A DNA stretch of 64,000 nt, from NCBI RefSeq assembly GCF_026000375.1, contig NZ_AP026708.1, positions 2,826,001 through 2,890,000 of the forward strand. The letters run 5' to 3'. The notes below the pieces were generated by a model. The model did not search any database. It was not told the origin of the DNA and saw nothing but the letters and a program-made list of their open reading frames with translations. This DNA comes from Pseudodesulfovibrio portus. GTDB lineage: Bacteria; Desulfobacterota; Desulfovibrionia; Desulfovibrionales; Desulfovibrionaceae. Each line of letters opens with the position of its first letter. The stretch's first letter is position 1. Positions 9,143 to 18,750 of this stretch are shown here, in pieces. The translations under genes were made by a program, and so were the position numbers.

Positions 9143-9609
9143 TTCACTCGCTTCATGACGAGTTCCGCACGGCGCACCTTGACCAGCGTCCCGTTGCCCG
9201 TGGTGATGAGCAGGCCGCCGTCACGGTCCACTGCCAGCCCGGTCACGCCGTGCGGGCAGCGAAACGCCGCGCACACCGTGCCGTCCAGGCGCACGGCAAG
9301 GATATGACCGGTTGCCGTGCCGATGAACAGCGTGCGCCGACGGTCCACGGCCAGGGTGGTGGGCTCGTCGCTGATGGTCGCGTAGTGTATGGGCTCGTTC
9401 CCGGGGGGCAGGCAGAACACCTTGCCCGTGATCCGGTCCACCGTGTATGCGTTGGCCCGTGAATCCATGACCAATCCTACGGGATTGGCGGTCACGGAGG
9501 TCGCATCCGGGCCCGCTCCCTGTTCGGCTGCAGCGCCCGGCACGGCCAGCAGCAAGAGCAACCCGGTAATCCAAAGACTGTTCAGACGACGATGATTCTT
9601 CCCCTGCAT
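9139..9609 (-). CDS. Exported beta-propeller-like protein
   Basis: 156 residues beginning with a Sec signal peptide (SLWITGLLLLLAVPGAAA, cleavage expected after AAA near residue 28). The mature part contains short NHL/SMP-30-like repeats (VGLVMDSRANAYTVDRITGK; TTLAVDRRRTLFIGTATGHI; TGLAVDRDGGLLITTGNG), too few for a complete propeller, so it may oligomerise or be a shortened member. The ATG at 9607-9609 has an excellent AAGGAGG site. It is divergent from the LysR gene, with a 97-base shared spacer, so it is a natural candidate target of that regulator. Confidence 0.75.
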   Translation of the reverse strand: MQGKNHRRLNSLWITGLLLLLAVPGAAAEQGAGPDATSVTANPVGLVMDSRANAYTVDRITGKVFCLPPGNEPIHYATISDEPTTLAVDRRRTLFIGTATGHILAVRLDGTVCAAFRCPHGVTGLAVDRDGGLLITTGNGTLVKVRRAELVMKRVN

Positions 9610-9655
9610 GTGTCTGCCTCCTTGTTGTGTCGTGAAAATAGGAGGCGGGGCATCA

Positions 9656-9672
9656 ATATGTCCAATACATAT
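9656..9672. promoter_or_regulatory. LysR-type operator candidate
   Basis: ATATGT, five bases, ACATAT: a short dyad with a T-N11-A-like core in the 97-base spacer between the exported protein gene and the LysR gene. This is where a LysR regulator typically binds to control both itself and its divergent neighbour. Confidence 0.45.
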
Positions 9673-9706
9673 TTACACGTTCATCGATATGATGTACCTC
9701 TTGATC

Positions 9707-10627
9707 ATGGAACTCAGACAACTCAAGTATTTCATCGCCGTGGCCGAGGAGCTGCATTTCGGGCGGGCCGCCGAGCGGTGCCATATCGCCCAGCCGCCGT
9801 TGTCGCAGCAGATAAAACGCCTTGAGGAGGAACTCGGGGTCAAGCTCCTCGAGCGGACCAGCCGCAAGGTGTCGCTGACCGACGAGGGGACCACCTTCCT
9901 GGCCGTGGCACGGGACACCATCGCCACACTGGAAGGCGGCATCGAGAAGATGAACATGATGGCCGAGGGGATCATCGGCAAGCTGCGCGTCGGCTTCCTT
10001 TCCTCCGGGCTGTTCACCGATTTTCTCAAGGGCGTGACCGCCTTCCGCAAGCGGTATCCCGGCATCCAGCTGGATATCCGCGAGATGCAGTCGTCGGACC
10101 AGAACCTGGCCCTGCGCTCCGGGGAGATGGACGTGGGCCTGTCCCACCATTGCTACGCGAACCACTATCACCTTGAGGCGCGCACCTTCCTGGCCGACCG
10201 CTACTACCTGGCAGTGCACGAGGAACATCCCCTGGCCGAGCGGGGCCACGCCGGATACCCGGATATCGACAGGGAACCGTTCATCATGTTCTCGCGCCAG
10301 CACTACCCGGACGCCTATGACCGGGCCATCGGCCGTTACCACAAGTACGGCGTCCAGCCCCGCATCGTGCAGGAGGCCAAGACGCACCTGACCAAGCTGT
10401 CGCTCATCGCGGCGGGCATGGGCATCGGCTTCGTGCCCGAACGGATGCGCGCGGCCCTGCCGTCCACCGTGCGCCTCATCCCCTTCGACTTCCAGGGCGA
10501 AGTGCACCTCACGCCCCTCAAACTGGTCTGGCGCAAGGGCGACCGGTCGCCCGCATTGCGCTGCTTCCTCGAAGTCATGGAAGGCTTCTGCCGGCAAGAA
10601 AACGACTCGGCCTCGGGATGCGCCTGA
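9707..10627 (+). CDS. LysR-family transcriptional regulator
   Basis: 306 residues. The N-terminal winged helix-turn-helix is canonical (MELRQLKYFIAVAEELHFGR; AAERCHIAQPPLSQQIKRLE; LGVKLLERTSRKVSLTDEG) and is followed by the periplasmic-binding-like effector domain (IIGKLRVGFLSSGLFTDFL; AGMGIGFVPERM). The N-terminus is closest in style to the CatM/BenM/AlsR branch; the inducer is unknown. The ATG at 9707 gives the standard LysR start although the frame is open further upstream. It is divergent from the exported propeller-like gene. A repeat module begins directly after the stop. Confidence 0.93.
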   Translation: MELRQLKYFIAVAEELHFGRAAERCHIAQPPLSQQIKRLEEELGVKLLERTSRKVSLTDEGTTFLAVARDTIATLEGGIEKMNMMAEGIIGKLRVGFLSSGLFTDFLKGVTAFRKRYPGIQLDIREMQSSDQNLALRSGEMDVGLSHHCYANHYHLEARTFLADRYYLAVHEEHPLAERGHAGYPDIDREPFIMFSRQHYPDAYDRAIGRYHKYGVQPRIVQEAKTHLTKLSLIAAGMGIGFVPERMRAALPSTVRLIPFDFQGEVHLTPLKLVWRKGDRSPALRCFLEVMEGFCRQENDSASGCA

Positions 10628-10630
10628 CAT

Positions 10631-10916
10631 GGGCTGCCTCCGGCGGCCGGGGGAAGGGGAGAGGGGAACCCTTTGAGAAGGGTTCCCCTCTCCCCTTCCC
10701 CCGAACCCCCATCCCCTCTCCCTTCCTAAACTTTTTATATGCGCATCCGCGCGGCTCTTTGTTGGCGTGCAGCTTTGCTGAAGGGCTGAGTGTTGTGGAG
10801 TGATGTTGGGTCTTGGAAAAATGTTCGGTTGACCCGCCGAAGGCGCGATAAAAAGTTTTGAAGGGGAGTCCAGAGGGGAAACTTTTACAAAAGTTTCCCC
10901 TCTGGCCGCCGGAGGC
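10631..10916. repeat. 3'-end repeat module pair between convergent genes, copy 2
   Basis: Second copy of the unit at 5931-6240, again between convergent genes. The first hairpin (10648-10702) is identical in stem sequence to copy 1, and the core lies at 10707-10754. The minus-strand half has a stem at 10870-10905 whose arms differ from those of copy 1 yet pair perfectly within the copy, which indicates selection on structure. Confidence 0.75.
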
Positions 10917-10964
10917 ATAAACAAACGGGGCCTGTGACGAAAGTCGCAGGCCCCGTTTGTTTAT
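10917..10964. terminator. Strong bidirectional terminator
   Basis: An 18-bp perfect stem (10917-10934 with 10947-10964) with a 12-base loop; T-rich sequence lies on both exits. It overlaps the last codons of the minus-strand polyferredoxin gene and ends its transcript. Confidence 0.85.
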
Positions 10965-12136
10965 GCGTCTTGATCGAATTTGTCCGGCGGTGGCGGGGTT
11001 CGTTTGCCGGAGGTGAAGGAGATGGAGTCGGTGGGGCATACTCCCATGCAGGTCCCGCAGGAGAAACAGTCGGGGATGGTGCGGTTTTGTTTGAGGATGG
11101 CGTCCATGACGGTGGACGGGCAGGCCTTGGCGCAGGCTTCGCAGGAGATGCAGGTGTCGTAGTCCACCTTGATTTTGGTCAGGGAGAATTTTTCGACCAG
11201 CCAGCCGACCAGACCGAAGGGGCAGGCGAAGTGGCACCAGGGGCGGTAGACGAACAGGCTGAGGAAGAGCAGGACCAGGATGAACCCGGCGCAGACGAGC
11301 GTCCAGGTCATGGGCTTGTACACCCGGAACGGGTCGATGGGCTCGATGAGTTCATACCCCCAGCCGAACGCCGCCACGGTGAAGGCGGCCAGGAAGGCGA
11401 TGCGGATGGTATTGGTGACCACGAATGGCACCTTGATCTGTGGGAGCGGCCCGGCCTTTGAGTCCTTGGCGTTGCGGTTCAGGCGGAAGATCAGGTCCTG
11501 GAGCACGCCGAGCTGGCACCCCCAGGAACAGATGAACTTGTTGGCCAGGAAGACCGTGAGCAGGAACACGGTCAGGGCGATGAGCCTCGGCGGGAAGAAC
11601 ACGCCTTCCACGGCAAACAGGTGAATGGTGTCCTTGACCGTGCCCATGGGGCTGGGATCGGAGGTCAGGATCACGCCGAAGGTCGCGGTGGCGATGAGGT
11701 AGAGCCACTTTCGGTTGGCTCCGTTGATTTTCTTGTTGCGCAGCAGGTAGAACGCCCCGCCCATGAAGAGGAACCACAGGCCGAACTTGAGCGGGATCTT
11801 GAGCCAGTTCTTGGATTCGTACTCGGAGCCCAGCGCCTGTTGCTTGGCCGCTTCCTCGAGAATGCGCTCGCCGGGAATGCCGAAGTCGGTGACCGGGCGG
11901 TCCAGGTCTGCCTTGGACTTGAGCCCGAATATTTCTTTCATGGCCGGGTTGGGCAGGTTGTTGGCCTTGGCGAATTCGCCCACGGTCATGGTCTGTTCAA
12001 AGATCAGCGGGGGGTGTTCCTGCACGCCTTCGGGCTTGTCGTTCCACAGGGGGGCGACAACATATGAGGCCGCGACCACCAACGCGACCAGCAGGGCGAA
12101 CAGGGTGAGCGTTTTCGGGGCACTGGGTGCGGGCAT
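10961..12136 (-). CDS. Membrane-bound 4Fe-4S polyferredoxin (NapH/CcoG-like)
   Basis: 391 residues. An N-terminal membrane anchor and an external region of about 100 residues (FEQTMTVGEFAKANNLPNPA) are followed by several membrane segments. They carry the NapH-type motifs CSWGCQLG and CHFACPFG, and the protein ends with two ferredoxin clusters, CISCEACAKACP and CFSCGTCMGVCP. It probably passes electrons between the quinone pool or periplasm and a cytoplasmic partner; the partner is not encoded beside it. Two ATGs compete: the second (12134-12136) is correctly spaced (7 bases) from AAAGGAG, whereas the first at 12142 is too close, so 12136 is chosen. Confidence 0.88.
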   Translation of the reverse strand: MPAPSAPKTLTLFALLVALVVAASYVVAPLWNDKPEGVQEHPPLIFEQTMTVGEFAKANNLPNPAMKEIFGLKSKADLDRPVTDFGIPGERILEEAAKQQALGSEYESKNWLKIPLKFGLWFLFMGGAFYLLRNKKINGANRKWLYLIATATFGVILTSDPSPMGTVKDTIHLFAVEGVFFPPRLIALTVFLLTVFLANKFICSWGCQLGVLQDLIFRLNRNAKDSKAGPLPQIKVPFVVTNTIRIAFLAAFTVAAFGWGYELIEPIDPFRVYKPMTWTLVCAGFILVLLFLSLFVYRPWCHFACPFGLVGWLVEKFSLTKIKVDYDTCISCEACAKACPSTVMDAILKQNRTIPDCFSCGTCMGVCPTDSISFTSGKRTPPPPDKFDQDA

Positions 12137-12290
12137 GTCCATTCTCCTTTGTGCAAGTCGATGTGAAGCTCGGCCGGGACGGAAACCGATCAATAATTAC
12201 TATAGCACATTTGAAGCCGACGTACAGCCCCTATATTGTTGAAGGTTGCCTACCGTTCCGGGGTGAAACCGGGCCATGGCCGGAGCAACG

Positions 12291-12327
12291 AAAAACCCGG
12301 CCCGCGACAAGGTTCGCGGGCCGGGTT
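12291..12327 (-). terminator. Terminator of the PEP-CTERM protein gene
   Basis: A 13-bp GC-rich stem (12294-12306 with 12315-12327) followed on the minus strand by a run of five T. It lies 28 bases beyond the stop at 12355. Confidence 0.85.
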
Positions 12328-12354
12328 GGCTGGTGTGGTTCGGGCGGTCGCGTG

Positions 12355-13263
12355 CTAGCGTCTTTTGCGCCATCCGATGAGGCCGAGCATGCCGGTCCCG
12401 AGGAGGAGGATGGAGCCGGGGATCGGGGTCGGCACGTTGCCCTCGAACGGAACGAGGTTGAGCTGCATGGGGCCGTCAAAGGAGTTGGCGATGAGCGTGC
12501 CGTTGATGACGCCCTGGGGGTTGTCGATGTCGGCCAGCGGGGCAAGGATGGAGCCCCAGACGCCGATGCCGGACAGGGTCAGGCTGGTGGCTTCGTAGAA
12601 GTTGAAGAGCACGGACCCGGCAAAGGGTCTCAGGGATTCCATGCTCATGTTGGTCAGGCCGGAAGCGGTGCCGGACACATTGAAGATAATGGTGGTGTCC
12701 TGCGCGAAGCCGGTGGTGTCGAGTGCAAAGGTGTGGCTGTTGAGCAGAGTGGAGCCGTCGAGATTGAATACCTGGGTATTGCTCGTGCCGTCCCCGGTCA
12801 TATAGAGGCCGCCCCACTGGGAGGTGGTTGTTCCGGTGGCGCTCAGGGCGGCAAGGGAATTGGCCATGCTGGTGTATTTTTGTTTCTGGGCGGCGAAGTC
12901 GAAGGGCATGTCGGAGTTCTGGTAAAGAGCGCCGTCGTAGAATTTGTAGCCGGGTCCGGTCACCGAGCCGCCGACCCGGACGTCGCCGTAGTAGACGCGC
13001 CCGCCGGTGAAGGTCAGGTCGCCCCCGGCCAGCAGGACGTCGCCGGTGGTCCCGGGGTTGAGCCTGTCGCCCACGCTGTAGTGCTCAAGGTGGACGTTGC
13101 CGCCGACCGCCAGCCGTCCCTGGGTGTCGGAGGAACTGCTGAAGTTGCCGAAGATGAATGCATTGTAGTTCCCGGCCAGGCCGAGGGACGCGGAGCTGGC
13201 GAACGCCGGGGCAGCGGCCACGGTCAAGGCCAGTGCGAAGAGGGTGATTCGTATGTATTTCAT
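12355..13263 (-). CDS. Choice-of-anchor A family PEP-CTERM surface protein
   Basis: 302 residues. A Sec signal (LFALALTVAAAPAFA) is followed by a glycine- and asparagine-rich beta domain of the choice-of-anchor A type (AGNYNAFIFGNFSSSSDTQG; RLAVGGNV; GDVLLAGGDLTFTGG). The C-terminus is a textbook sorting signal: PTPIPGS, then hydrophobic ILLLGTGMLGLIGW, then RKRR. PEP-CTERM proteins are processed by an exosortase and linked with extracellular polysaccharide; no exosortase is in this window. The start at 13261-13263 gives the normal signal peptide; the frame stays open to 13344. It is flanked by its own terminator and is probably monocistronic. Confidence 0.88.
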   Translation of the reverse strand: MKYIRITLFALALTVAAAPAFASSASLGLAGNYNAFIFGNFSSSSDTQGRLAVGGNVHLEHYSVGDRLNPGTTGDVLLAGGDLTFTGGRVYYGDVRVGGSVTGPGYKFYDGALYQNSDMPFDFAAQKQKYTSMANSLAALSATGTTTSQWGGLYMTGDGTSNTQVFNLDGSTLLNSHTFALDTTGFAQDTTIIFNVSGTASGLTNMSMESLRPFAGSVLFNFYEATSLTLSGIGVWGSILAPLADIDNPQGVINGTLIANSFDGPMQLNLVPFEGNVPTPIPGSILLLGTGMLGLIGWRKRR

Positions 13264-13624
13264 TATGTAACCCGATCCCTTGGTCGATGCCGCGTTGGGC
13301 GGCAACCCCTTGCTTGGAGCAGTGTGTCGAGAGTTGTGAACCATGAGTATTTGTTGCCATGTTTACAAAAAAGCGGCCCCTGTCAACATGGATTGGAAGA
13401 ACGCCGGGGGTTTTCCACAAGTAATTTTTCGAGTCGATTTTTAAACGGCTGTTTGACGTAATTACAGCCGGTTAAAGGTGATTGGGGGCAAGTTGCGGGA
13501 TTGCCGGGCTGTGTTGCAGGCAGCATAAAAATGATGGGGGGGATTGTTCCCGAAGCGTGTTGTTGTCCCGGAGTTGCCGTGTTATTTCATGATTGCCGTA
13601 CGTTGTGTAACAAAGGAGACGCCA
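13264..13624. other. Divergent intergenic spacer
   Basis: 361 bases without a gene, separating the PEP-CTERM gene from the PH-domain gene. It is relatively AT-rich around 13330-13480 and contains a small dyad (GGCTGT...ACAGCC, about 13447-13470). No promoter could be assigned with confidence. Confidence 0.4.
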
Positions 13625-14002
13625 ATGGGTTTACTGGACGGATTATTGGGCAACGCCACGGAAGTGGATGTTGCGGACGTGGAGAATGAGCTTTTACCGA
13701 TTCTGGGCGATATGGAGAAGGTCGAGCGTGCCTTCAAGGTGGTCCGCGACATGTATGTGTTTACCTCGGGCCGCCTCATTCTCATCGACAAGCAGGGCTT
13801 GACCGGCAAGAAGGTGGACTACCTGTCGTTGCCGTATCGCTCGATCAGTTCCTTTTCCGTGGAGACCGCGGGGCATTTCGATCTCGACGCCGAACTCAAG
13901 ATGTGGGTTTCCGGGCGGCATGAGCCGGTCATCAAGGAGCTCAAAAAGGGCAGCGACATGGTGGGGATTCAGAAGTTGCTTGCCAACAAGATTTTGAAAT
14001 AG
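13625..14002 (+). CDS. Bacterial PH-domain protein
   Basis: 125 residues forming one bacterial pleckstrin-homology-like domain (formerly DUF1696): VVRDMYVFTSGRLILIDKQG, then LPYRSISSFSVETAGHFD and WVSGRHEPVIKELKKGSD. These proteins form oligomeric rings; their function is mostly unknown. The ATG at 13625 has AAAGGAG six bases upstream. An intrinsic terminator follows at 14055-14080, then region A begins. Confidence 0.88.
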   Translation: MGLLDGLLGNATEVDVADVENELLPILGDMEKVERAFKVVRDMYVFTSGRLILIDKQGLTGKKVDYLSLPYRSISSFSVETAGHFDLDAELKMWVSGRHEPVIKELKKGSDMVGIQKLLANKILK

Positions 14003-14054
14003 CCTTTCGTCTTTTGTTGAAAGGCTAAAGGCTGAAGAGTTAAGAGATAAGGAT

Positions 14055-14080
14055 GCCGCCCTTCGGGGCGGCGTTTTTTT
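14055..14080 (+). terminator. Intrinsic terminator of the PH-domain gene
   Basis: GCCGCCC-TTC-GGGGCGGC stem followed by seven T, 53 bases after the stop. Confidence 0.85.
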
Positions 14081-14104
14081 GGAGGAGAGTTTCGTCCCTC
14101 CGGG

Positions 14105-14290
14105 CCGACTTACTTTTGAACCAAAGCGCTCAAAAGTAAGCAAAAAGCGCTTTTTCGCTCTGGTAGCCGCCACCAAAACGGCCAAGAATCTGATCAAACC
14201 GGCTGCGCTCCCGAATCGAAAGTCTCCGCTTCGCTCCGACGCGATTCGATAGAGCCGCTCCGCCGCTTTGTCAGCTTCTAAGCCTTGTTA
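14105..14290 (-). repeat. Long hairpin repeat H1 (type I end) bounding region A on the left
   Basis: Contains an imperfect 99-base hairpin (14184-14282) with conserved ends, AAGAATCTGATC on the outer side and GTCAGCTTCTAAG on the cargo side, then the small palindrome GCCTTGTTAGGC at 14282-14293. The outer flank holds GCTTACTTTTG/CAAAAGTAAG dyads and AAAAAGCGCTTTTT. It is strongly similar, in opposite orientation, to H4 at 29996-30180. Confidence 0.75.
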
Positions 14291-14910
14291 GGCCTGATGG
14301 CTAGGGTGGAGCAATACAAGAAACGTTACTGATTGATAGGAAATTGACCATAGCACCAACAATCCAACCATGTGTGCAGTTCACAGCTAATATAATTTGC
14401 AATTGAAAGCCGATTATGATGTCGATGCCATTTAATGAATCAGAAATGAGAATCTTTACGAATACATCTGTCGGCTATCGCCGTAAAAACGTAGACGACC
14501 TTATTGTGAAGGACGTGAAATGAATCGTCAATTTGTCTTGGTTTATATCTGATGTAAATACCACCAGCTCCAGAAAACAAATCGAAGACTATTTATGGCA
14601 AGTAGAATTATTCAAAATCCGCTTTGTCAGCTTTTAAGCTTTGTTTGGACTGATGGCTCTGGTTGGGTAATGCAGAAAATATTAATGAGATAGGCAGTTG
14701 ATCATTTCACCGACGATCCAACCATGCACGCAGTTCACGACTAAAATATATGGCAATGAAAAGCCACGTTTTAATGTCTATGTCTTTTATTAAATCAGAA
14801 ATATGAATGTCCACGGTGGTCTCCTTTGCTTGCGCCGTAAATAACGTCGTGGACGACTTTATCATGAAGGACGTGAAATGAATCGTCAATTTGTCTTGGT
14901 TTGAATGCGT
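14261..14910 (-). repeat. Two diverged tandem copies of a ~360-base cassette unit in region A
   Basis: Unit 1 starts at 14261 and unit 2 at 14619. Both begin with CCGCTTTGTCAGCTT, continue through recognisably similar AT-rich sequence, and share a perfect 38-base match near their ends (14507-14544 and 14865-14902). The beginning of each unit is the inner end of hairpin H1, so the repeat unit is one cassette plus one end sequence. Confidence 0.7.
14707..14889 (-). CDS. Small AT-rich ORF in region A (hypothetical, possibly decayed)
   Basis: 60 residues from a TTG at 14889 with no clear ribosome-binding site. The C-terminal half (DIKTWLFIAIYFSRELRAWL) is hydrophobic and could be membrane-associated. 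The equivalent stretch in the upstream tandem unit (about 14345-14530) can be aligned but is broken by indels and stops. Codon use is AT-rich, unlike the surrounding genome. I do not recognise it. It reads from the type II repeat end towards the type I end, as the cargo does in region B. Confidence 0.35.
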   Translation of the reverse strand: MTIHFTSFMIKSSTTLFTAQAKETTVDIHISDLIKDIDIKTWLFIAIYFSRELRAWLDRR

Positions 14911-15059
14911 TGCATATATCTCAACACCAAATTATTAAGCAAATAATTATAAAATTGCACATATAACCAGTAGGTTAATCCACAATGAATAAACAAGCTT
15001 TTTGGTTTTCGCAGGTAAAAAGCATTCTAGTGGAGTCATCCCATCCCCAGCCCTGTTCT

Positions 15060-15230
15060 GGGGGCTTAGAAGCTGACCGCGAGGGGGCGGCGGCTCCTTT
15101 ATCGGGACACGTATGAACTGACAGGGCGTACGGACTCAAAGAAAGGCAAGCCTTCCACCCCAAGCATGGATGGGAGCCGCCCCCGAGCGGATCAGCTTCT
15201 TGCCGCCAAACTCGGGCGGCGGCGCACACT
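15060..15230 (+). repeat. Long hairpin repeat H2 (type II end) bounding region A on the right
   Basis: An imperfect hairpin at 15065-15201: CTTAGAAGCTGACC on the cargo side, GATCAGCTTCTTG on the outer side, and GC-rich arms GGGGGCGGCGGCTCC and GGGAGCCGCCCCC. Inner flank AGCCCTGTTCTGGGGGCT, outer flank CCGCCAAACTCGGGCGG. H3 at 28945-29140 is the matching copy in opposite orientation. Confidence 0.75.
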
Positions 15231-15380
15231 AAAGGGGCTTTTTTTCGTCCCTTTTTTTGCCCCAACAAAAAAACGGACCCCGCCGGGAGGGCGCGCGTAG
15301 CGCAATCTTTTATAATAAAACGCCGCCAAAGGCGGCCTTCCGTTTCTCTTCCTTCTTCCCTCTTCCCATCCGCCACAGCC

Positions 15381-15420
15381 AAAAAGAAAACCGCCCCGGT
15401 CCGACAGGACCGGGGCGGCT
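15381..15420 (-). terminator. Terminator of groESL
   Basis: 12-bp stem CCGCCCCGGTCC with GGACCGGGGCGG (15391-15402 and 15408-15419), followed on the minus strand by TTTTCTTTTT. It lies 28 bases after the groEL stop. Confidence 0.9.
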
Positions 15421-15447
15421 TCATTATTTGGCTTAAAGGGCTGTACG

Positions 15448-17112
<1,665 letters not shown>

Positions 17113-17155
17113 TTATTGTAAAGAAATGTGATGATTGATCGGTTGGTGCGTGGGC

Positions 17156-17443
17156 CTAGTCGACGATGGCGAGGATGTCGTCCTCGCGCATGACGAGGTG
17201 CTCCTCGCCGTCGATGGTGATTTCGGAACCGGCGTATTTGGCGAACAGAACCAGGTCGCCTTTCTTGACGGTCATCTTGACGCGCTTTCCTGCGTCATCG
17301 AGCTTGCCGGGACCGGCGGCCACGATCTCGCCCTTCATGGGCTTTTCCTTGGCGGAATCCGGAATGTAGATACCGCCTGCGGTTTTCTCTTCCATTTCCA
17401 GACGTTTGACCAGGACACGGTCGTTCAAGGGTTTCAGTTTCAT
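17156..17443 (-). CDS. groES: Co-chaperonin GroES (Hsp10)
   Basis: 95-residue lid subunit of the GroEL chamber. It begins [20 protein letters not shown], and its mobile loop is [17 protein letters not shown]. The ATG at 17441-17443 has GGAGG with nine-base spacing; an upstream in-frame extension to 17536 has no support. It is the first gene of groES-groEL. A sigma70-like promoter with an internal palindrome lies at 17509-17536; no CIRCE element (TTAGCACTC-N9-GAGTGCTAA) was seen. Confidence 0.98.
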   Translation of the reverse strand: MKLKPLNDRVLVKRLEMEEKTAGGIYIPDSAKEKPMKGEIVAAGPGKLDDAGKRVKMTVKKGDLVLFAKYAGSEITIDGEEHLVMREDDILAIVD

Positions 17444-17508
17444 CCTCTCATACCTCCAAAGAGATTGATTTTTTATTCTGCCGAGGGTCTCCCCATCGGG
17501 CTGGGTGA

Positions 17509-17536
17509 AAGATAAACACCGGGCCGGTGCTGTCAA
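17509..17536 (-). promoter_or_regulatory. Candidate groES promoter with a palindrome in the spacer
   Basis: On the minus strand, TTGACA (17531-17536) and TATCTT (17509-17514) are separated by 16 bases, 65 bases upstream of the groES start. The spacer contains the perfect dyad CACCGG-C-CCGGTG, well placed for a repressor that would block RNA polymerase. Confidence 0.5.
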
Positions 17537-17548
17537 GCGCAGGCGGGC

Positions 17549-17585
17549 AAAAAAAATCCGGCCCGCGCGGGCGGCGACGGGCCGA
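17549..17585 (-). terminator. Terminator of the hemerythrin gene
   Basis: CGGCCCG...CGGGCCG stem followed on the minus strand by eight T. It lies about 30 bases after the hemerythrin stop and just upstream of the groES promoter, insulating the two units. Confidence 0.75.
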
Positions 17586-17616
17586 ATGGGGCTGTGTCTG
17601 GCCGTGGTGAGTTCAG

Positions 17617-18048
17617 TTATTTGTTTTTATTGTAGAATTGCCCGAAAGGCTTGTCCATGGACAGGATGTGGCCCCGGCAGGATTCCGTCAGGAACGTGCG
17701 GACCTTGATGGGCGGGACCGCCGAGCCGTTCAAAAGCTCTCCCTCGAGGCGGGCGATGTCGTCGAGGAATCGTTCGTGGGCGGTCCTGTGGTCGTCCAGG
17801 CCGGGGTAGTCGACCTCCTGCATGTAGCCCTCTTCGGTGCCGAAGTGGGCCTGGGCGTGTTCGCGGATTTCGGCCATGATATCCAGGGCCTCGTCCACTG
17901 CGTCGTCGTCCAGAGGGCGGTACAGGTCGTCCGCCACCGTGCCGATCCTTTCGATCATGTCGAAAAAGGTTGCGTGTTGCTCGTCGATTTCCGGGATGCT
18001 TACTTCGCATTCCGGGGAAAATCCTGCCGAATTCCGAGTCGTGGACAT
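17617..18048 (-). CDS. Bacteriohemerythrin
   Basis: 143-residue four-helix di-iron oxygen-binding protein. The ligand motifs are in order: [33 protein letters not shown] and GHILSMD, with the His, Glu and Asp ligands of the family. In sulfate reducers these proteins bind, store or sense oxygen. The ATG at 18046-18048 follows GGAGAG; the open frame upstream to 18105 lacks a ribosome-binding site. It is a single-gene unit between groES and a divergent small gene. Confidence 0.93.
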   Translation of the reverse strand: MSTTRNSAGFSPECEVSIPEIDEQHATFFDMIERIGTVADDLYRPLDDDAVDEALDIMAEIREHAQAHFGTEEGYMQEVDYPGLDDHRTAHERFLDDIARLEGELLNGSAVPPIKVRTFLTESCRGHILSMDKPFGQFYNKNK

Positions 18049-18212
18049 GTGTCTCTCCTCCGGGAGCTCCTTGCGTGTTTGCATCCCATATAGCGGGAAT
18101 TTCACGTCATGTCACGGGGCGGCGACGATTAATGCCGAAGTGGCCGCGAAAGAGGGGAGGGGGGCGGACCGGGATTTGCAGAATATCCATGCAAAAGCAA
18201 AGGGAGGTCACC

Positions 18213-18551
18213 ATGGGCGGAATGCACCAATCCGGCTGTCAGGCGAGCTTTCCGGGCAGCTTCGGCCTCGAGCCCAAATTGCATCAGATCGACTACGAGG
18301 ACGTGGCCCTGAGCCGTGAGGGCGCACGGCTGGTCCATGCAGGGGCCAAGGCGGTCATGCGCCGGTACATGCCCGGGGCGGACTGCGAGAAACTGACCCG
18401 CGCCCAGGCCGTGGCCATGTTTGTGGACCAATTGTTTTGGGAGGAGCACTCCGGCGGGCTGATCATGTGCGCCGACCTGCCGGACACGAGCCTGTGCCTG
18501 CCCATTCCCCGGAAGCACTGGTCCGTCAGGACCGGGGGCGCGGTGCAGTAG
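18213..18551 (+). CDS. Conserved hypothetical small protein
   Basis: 112 residues, soluble, with a cluster of Cys (Cys9, one in GADCEK, two in IMCADLPDTSLCL). Family not recognised. The start is well supported: ATG at 18213 after AGGGAGG. It is divergent from hemerythrin and closed by a terminator at 18578-18609, so it is an independent unit. The acidic and helical middle (LTRAQAVAMFVDQLFWEEHS) gives no functional clue. Confidence 0.7.
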   Translation: MGGMHQSGCQASFPGSFGLEPKLHQIDYEDVALSREGARLVHAGAKAVMRRYMPGADCEKLTRAQAVAMFVDQLFWEEHSGGLIMCADLPDTSLCLPIPRKHWSVRTGGAVQ

Positions 18552-18577
18552 CGCCGCCCCGGCACGTTGCCCGACAG

Positions 18578-18609
18578 GCCCCGGATACGAGCGTGTCCGG
18601 GGCTTTTTT
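18578..18609 (+). terminator. Intrinsic terminator
   Basis: GCCCCGGA...TCCGGGGC stem followed by six T, 27 bases after the small gene at 18213-18551. Confidence 0.85.
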
Positions 18610-18750
18610 GCGGGCACTGTTCCGGTTCGGTTGCGTTGTCACGAATTCGCCGGGCAGGCGTCACCAAAATGCGTCAACTTGTCATGGGAGCGGAGCGAAA
18701 TCGACCGGGTTTTGACATACCTTCCATCAAATCCAACACAGGAGGGAAGC

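Noticed and set aside
14184..14293. Resemblance of hairpin ends to integron attC sites (GTTAGGC core, GCCTAACA)
   Set aside because: Only one end of one hairpin has a good core match; the partner core is missing in the others and no integrase is present. Kept as an analogy only.
14947..15039. 30-codon minus-strand frame at the right end of region A
   Set aside because: It starts next to the type II end like the cargo of region B, but has no ribosome-binding site, and the length is within chance for AT-rich DNA.
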